The notes under the pieces were generated by a model that saw only the letters and a list, made by a program, of their open reading frames with translations, did no database searches and was not told where the DNA came from. From positions 1 to 17,161 of the forward strand of contig JAJZQK010000015.1 in assembly GCA_021847625.1 (NCBI GenBank): a DNA stretch of 17,161 nt. The letters are read 5' to 3'. Positions 14,455 through 17,161 of this stretch are shown here, one piece after another. Positions within the stretch are counted from its first letter, which is position 1. The number at the start of each line of letters is the position of its first letter. Origin of the DNA: Chloroflexota bacterium (GTDB taxonomy: Bacteria > Chloroflexota > FW602-bin22 > JAMCYS01). The translations under genes were made by a program, and so were the position numbers.

Positions 14455-15489
14455 ATGAAGGGAGAGCAAGATATCCTACTCCGCGTCGAGAACCTGGTGA
14501 TGCACTTCCCCATTATGCGGGGCATAGTGATCTCCCGGCAGGTCGGCGCGGTCAAGGCTGTTGATGGCATAGACTTCTTCGTCCGCAAGGGCGAGACACT
14601 TGGCCTGGTGGGAGAGTCGGGTTGCGGCAAGACGACCGCGGGGAGGGCAATTCTCCAGTTGTACCGGCCCACTTCCGGCCACGTATGGTTCGAGGGCAAG
14701 GACCTCACGAAGACGAGGGGCGAGGAACTGCGCCGGGTGCGGCGGCGCCTGCAGATGATCTTCCAGGACCCCTACGCCTCGCTGAATCCCCGGATGACGG
14801 TCGGCGACATCATCGCCGAGCCGCTGGACATCCATGGCCTGGCCCGCGGCAAGGAGCGCACCGAGCGTGTGCGCAACCTGCTGAGCCTCGTTGGTTTGGC
14901 TCCCTACTTTGCCAACCGCTATCCGCACGAGTTTAGCGGCGGCCAGCGCCAACGCATCGGCATTGCCCGCTCCCTGGCCGTGGAGCCGGCATTCATCGTC
15001 TGCGACGAGCCGGTCTCGGCCCTGGACGTTTCCATCCAGGCGCAGATCATCAACCTCCTTGAGGATCTGCAGAACCAGCTGGGCCTGACCTATCTGTTCA
15101 TTGCCCACGACCTGTCGGTGGTACGCCACATCAGCGACCGCATCGCCGTCATGTACCTGGGCAAGATCGTGGAGCTTGCGGACCGCAACGAGCTGCTCCA
15201 TACAGGTCTACACCCGTATACCAAGGCGTTGCTCTCAGCCGTGCCGATCCCCGACCCGGACGTGGAGGCCAAACGCGAGCGCATCATCCTTACCGGTGAT
15301 GTGCCGAGCCCGGTCAACCCGCCGAGTGGCTGCCACTTCCGCACCCGCTGCCCGATGGCCATCGAGGACTGCGCGAAGATTGAGCCGGAGTTCCGCGAAG
15401 TGCGCAAGGAGCACTGGGTGGCCTGCATTCGCGTCGAAGAGAGTGCTAAGGACGCCAGCGGCAAGTTCGTGGGCGTGGGCCAGGCGTAG
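14455..15489 (+). CDS. oppF: oligopeptide/dipeptide ABC transporter ATPase, OppF/DppF type
   Basis: The 344-residue cytoplasmic ATPase has Walker A GESGCGKT (about residues 58-65), Q-loop [22 protein letters not shown], signature [27 protein letters not shown] continuing into Walker B, and [10 protein letters not shown] with the switch histidine. The C-terminal oligopeptide extension includes [17 protein letters not shown], the paired-cysteine segment of the family. The LxMHFP start and the [14 protein letters not shown] region are typical of OppF/DppF. The ATG is 10 bp after the oppD stop, with a GGGGGAG ribosome site very close to it (4 nt), so both subunits are probably made from one message. 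They would form the heterodimeric motor of an importer whose membrane subunits are encoded elsewhere. Confidence 0.9.
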   Translation: MKGEQDILLRVENLVMHFPIMRGIVISRQVGAVKAVDGIDFFVRKGETLGLVGESGCGKTTAGRAILQLYRPTSGHVWFEGKDLTKTRGEELRRVRRRLQMIFQDPYASLNPRMTVGDIIAEPLDIHGLARGKERTERVRNLLSLVGLAPYFANRYPHEFSGGQRQRIGIARSLAVEPAFIVCDEPVSALDVSIQAQIINLLEDLQNQLGLTYLFIAHDLSVVRHISDRIAVMYLGKIVELADRNELLHTGLHPYTKALLSAVPIPDPDVEAKRERIILTGDVPSPVNPPSGCHFRTRCPMAIEDCAKIEPEFREVRKEHWVACIRVEESAKDASGKFVGVGQA

Positions 15490-15522
15490 TAACATAGGGG
15501 ACACGACAAGGGGTTGCTCGAA

Positions 15523-16650
15523 ATGATGACGAACCGCGAACGTATACTCGCCGTCCTGGACGGGAAGGCACCGGACCGCATTCCCTGGATCGCGCGCATC
15601 CAGCTGTGGTACAACGCGCGCTTGGCCGAGGGCAACATGCCCGAACGCTTCCAAGGCCTGAGCATGGACGAGGTTTCGCGGGCGCTCGGCTCGGGCAACC
15701 CCGCCCGCGGCGGGAAGATCTTCAAGACCCGCTACGAGGGCATGGACGTAGTGGACGAGAAGGAGCCAGGCGTGATCCGCACGCGCTTCGTTACGCCCTA
15801 TGGCTCGGTCACCTACGGCCGGGTCAGCAACGAGGGCCTCACGGGGCACATCGACAGCGGGCTGCCCCTCGACCACCCCATCAAGAGCGTGGAAGACTAC
15901 AAGGTCTGGGAGTACGTCGCCGAGCACACCTTCTACGAGCCGACCTACGAAGAGTACCTGGCCTACGAGAAGAAGGTAGGCGACGACGGCTATCCCATCG
16001 TGCCGACGGGGGATTGCCCCTTCCACTATTTCCAGCTCAACCTCGTGGGCTACAACGACGCCTTCTACCACATGCTGGACCACCCGCAGGAGTTCGAGCA
16101 CCTGCTCAAGGTTATGACGGAGGTCGAGCGCGAGCGGTTGTGGCCGGTGATGGCCAAGTCGCCGGCGCGGCTCCTCCTCCACGGTCTGCACTTCGATTCG
16201 CAGATGACGCCGCCGAAGTATTTCACCCAGTACATCACGCCTTACTACAAGGAACTCACGCCGTTGCTCCACGCGAACGGCAAGTCGCTTGCCTGGCACG
16301 CGGACGATGACTCGCAGGCCATCCTCGGGGTGACCAAGGAGGCGGGCTTCGACATGGCCGAGTGCTTCTGCACGGCGCCGATGGTGGGCGTGACGCTGGA
16401 AGAGGCGCGCCGGGTGTACGGCAAGGACGTCATCATCTGGGGCGGCGTGCCCTCGGTGGTGCTGGAAGAGACCTTCCCCGAAGAGGAGTTCGAGGAGTAT
16501 ATGCGCGGCGTCTTCCGCGCGATTGCTCCCGGCGACACCTTCATCCTGGGCGTGGCCGACAACGTGATGCCGCGCTCGCTGATCGAGCGGGTCGCCCGCA
16601 TCTCCCGGTTGGTGGAAGAGCACGGCAACCTCCCGATCCAGCCCTACTAG
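15523..16650 (+). CDS. uroporphyrinogen decarboxylase / MtaA-CmuA family protein
   Basis: The 375-residue soluble protein has the UroD TIM-barrel pattern. It begins NRERILAVLDGKAPDRIPW, the usual opening of the methyltransferase-like UroD group, and carries FVTPYGSVTY, PLDHPIKSVEDYKVWEYV and a C-terminal GGVPSVVLEETFPEEEFEEY with FILGVADNVMP. Family members include true decarboxylases and corrinoid:CoM or corrinoid:folate methyltransferases (MtaA, CmuA). The lack of an adjacent heme pathway favours a methyltransferase or another role over heme synthesis. The position that is HxCG in zinc-dependent MtaA-type enzymes reads HADDD here; a downstream ECFCTAP retains Cys. ATG at 15523 has AAGGGG nine bases upstream and is preferred to the TTG at 15514. 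The gene lies 33 bp after oppF, probably in the same operon; substrate unknown. Confidence 0.85.
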   Translation: MMTNRERILAVLDGKAPDRIPWIARIQLWYNARLAEGNMPERFQGLSMDEVSRALGSGNPARGGKIFKTRYEGMDVVDEKEPGVIRTRFVTPYGSVTYGRVSNEGLTGHIDSGLPLDHPIKSVEDYKVWEYVAEHTFYEPTYEEYLAYEKKVGDDGYPIVPTGDCPFHYFQLNLVGYNDAFYHMLDHPQEFEHLLKVMTEVERERLWPVMAKSPARLLLHGLHFDSQMTPPKYFTQYITPYYKELTPLLHANGKSLAWHADDDSQAILGVTKEAGFDMAECFCTAPMVGVTLEEARRVYGKDVIIWGGVPSVVLEETFPEEEFEEYMRGVFRAIAPGDTFILGVADNVMPRSLIERVARISRLVEEHGNLPIQPY

Positions 16651-16661
16651 ACAGTTCAACA

Positions 16662-16799
16662 TAGCCGTTGCTGCCGGGGCGCTCGCTGTCGCGAGGGGTC
16701 ACGCGCGCTCTGCCGGCGCTCTCGTCATCCCCGCTGCGCGGGGATCCGGTCCCCGGCGGGGCGAGGAACCGGATGGATTCCCGCTTTCGCGGGAATGAC
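16662..16799 (+). repeat. 138-bp composite repeat, copy B
   Basis: It begins TAGCCGTTGCTGCC 11 bp after the uroD-like stop and ends GGGAATGAC. Its palindromic units are at 16724-16748 (+) and 16774-16799 (-). It is the inverted counterpart of copy A at 12958-13095. Its two palindromes could also end the oppDF-uroD transcript. Confidence 0.75.
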
Positions 16800-16891
16800 C
16801 GGACCCGGCGGCCACTGGCGTTTGATGAAAACGGCCTCGCGCCTGGCCGCTATCCGTACCCTTGACGGACCGCCGTTCCGCGCCTGCTTCT

Positions 16892-17038
16892 GTCATCCCC
16901 GCGCAAGCGGGGATCCATCGCGAGCCCGGCAGGTCGACGGGCAGATGGGTCCGTCATCCCCGCGCAAGCGGGGATCCAGCCGGGCCGCCTAGGCGTACGT
17001 CCGGGTAATGCCCGTCATCCCCGCGCAAGCGAGGATCC
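16892..17038 (+). repeat. three direct copies of a 26-bp palindromic intergenic repeat
   Basis: Units at 16892-16917, 16953-16978 and 17013-17038 read GTCATCCCCGCG, a CAA-containing turn, then GCGGGGATCCA; the third has one A for G change in the stem. They are separated by 35 and 34 bp of unrelated sequence. They belong to the same family as the units inside copies A and B, which makes seven units in the window. This looks like a REP-type dispersed palindrome rather than CRISPR. Confidence 0.7.
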
Positions 17039-17126
17039 ATCCAGTATTTGCAGGGGCGGACGTCTCTGTCATATGTTCCAACTAATTGCGCGGCGAGGAG
17101 TCTGAGAGGGAGCTTTCCGGACGTAG

Positions 17127-17147
17127 CGCGGGGGTTTATCCCCCGCG
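17127..17147. repeat. GC-rich perfect hairpin
   Basis: CGCGGGGG and CCCCCGCG form an 8-bp perfect stem with the loop TTTAT. It is unrelated to the 26-bp repeat and may be a second dispersed palindrome or a terminator of a gene beyond the window. Confidence 0.5.
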
Positions 17148-17161
17148 GCGTAGCCTGCCAT

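Larger units (their letters stand above)
16800..17161. other. repeat-rich intergenic DNA to the window end
   Basis: No gene is supported; the open frames run through palindromic repeats and lack ribosome sites. The stretch holds three directly repeated 26-bp units and a GC-rich hairpin near the end. Confidence 0.6.

Noticed and set aside
15235..16662. 475-codon minus-strand open frame over oppF and the uroD-like gene
   Set aside because: It spans two well-supported plus-strand genes and their junction, and its composition is that of an antisense shadow with no recognisable domain.
16805..16830. GCCACTG-like B12 box suggesting a cobalamin riboswitch
   Set aside because: Only a short GGCCACTGG match is present, with none of the surrounding conserved cobalamin-riboswitch elements, and no gene follows within the window.
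16892..17038. Short CRISPR array of three repeats
   Set aside because: The same unit occurs as inverted and solitary copies inside 138-bp composite repeats, there are no cas genes or leader, and only two gaps exist. A REP-type dispersed palindrome explains it better.

Overview
The window is GC-rich bacterial chromosome with tightly packed operons on both strands. It carries a heme/cobamide/siderophore-type ABC importer, a bacterial PolX with a PHP nuclease domain, a NuoF/GltD-type flavo-iron-sulfur protein, MnmG, an MgtE-like soluble protein, OppDF-type ATPases and a UroD/MtaA-family protein. This mix fits an anaerobic or facultative lineage such as Chloroflexota. The assignment is inference from gene content, and no rRNA or tRNA is present to settle it.

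Layout. Positions 1-2348 (+) hold the 3' part of an ABC importer operon: substrate-binding protein (cut by the window edge), FecCD-type permease and ATPase. Positions 2375-5313 (-) hold polX, a phosphoribosyltransferase-family gene, and a 90-codon remnant of a hexulose-6-phosphate synthase-like TIM barrel that meets the importer tail to tail. Positions 5479-6732 are a complete IS481-like insertion sequence with imperfect terminal inverted repeats and a 5-bp ATACG target duplication. It sits in the divergent intergenic region and ends 5 bp before the -35 box of a strong sigma70-type promoter. That promoter (6738-6766) reads into 6886-8919, a fusion of a NuoF C-terminal iron-sulfur domain with a GltD-like oxidoreductase, followed by a small cyclophilin-like gene. 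Positions 9400-12694 (-) are an mnmG operon with a soluble PRC-barrel/MgtE-N/CBS gene overlapping the 3' end of mnmG. Positions 12721-13424 are intergenic, with a repeat and a hairpin-rich leader. The leader precedes oppD-oppF-uroD-like (13425-16650, +), and the window ends in a repeat-rich stretch without genes.

The observations most worth following: (1) polX seems to start at AUU and mnmG at CUG. In each case the upstream in-frame stretch back to a stop has no AUG, GUG or UUG, while a well-placed Shine-Dalgarno and the conserved family N-terminus point to the rare codon. (2) The oppDF-uroD module has no permease or binding-protein genes beside it. It is preceded by a leader of about 240 nt with a 13-bp and an 11-bp hairpin and a hairpin over its Shine-Dalgarno, and it is bracketed by two inverted 138-bp copies of a composite repeat. 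(3) Seven copies of a 26-bp palindromic repeat are present; the last three, at 60-61 bp spacing, mimic a CRISPR array. (4) The MgtE-like protein has regulatory domains but no membrane pore.

All calls come from reading the sequence by eye. No database search or folding program was run.
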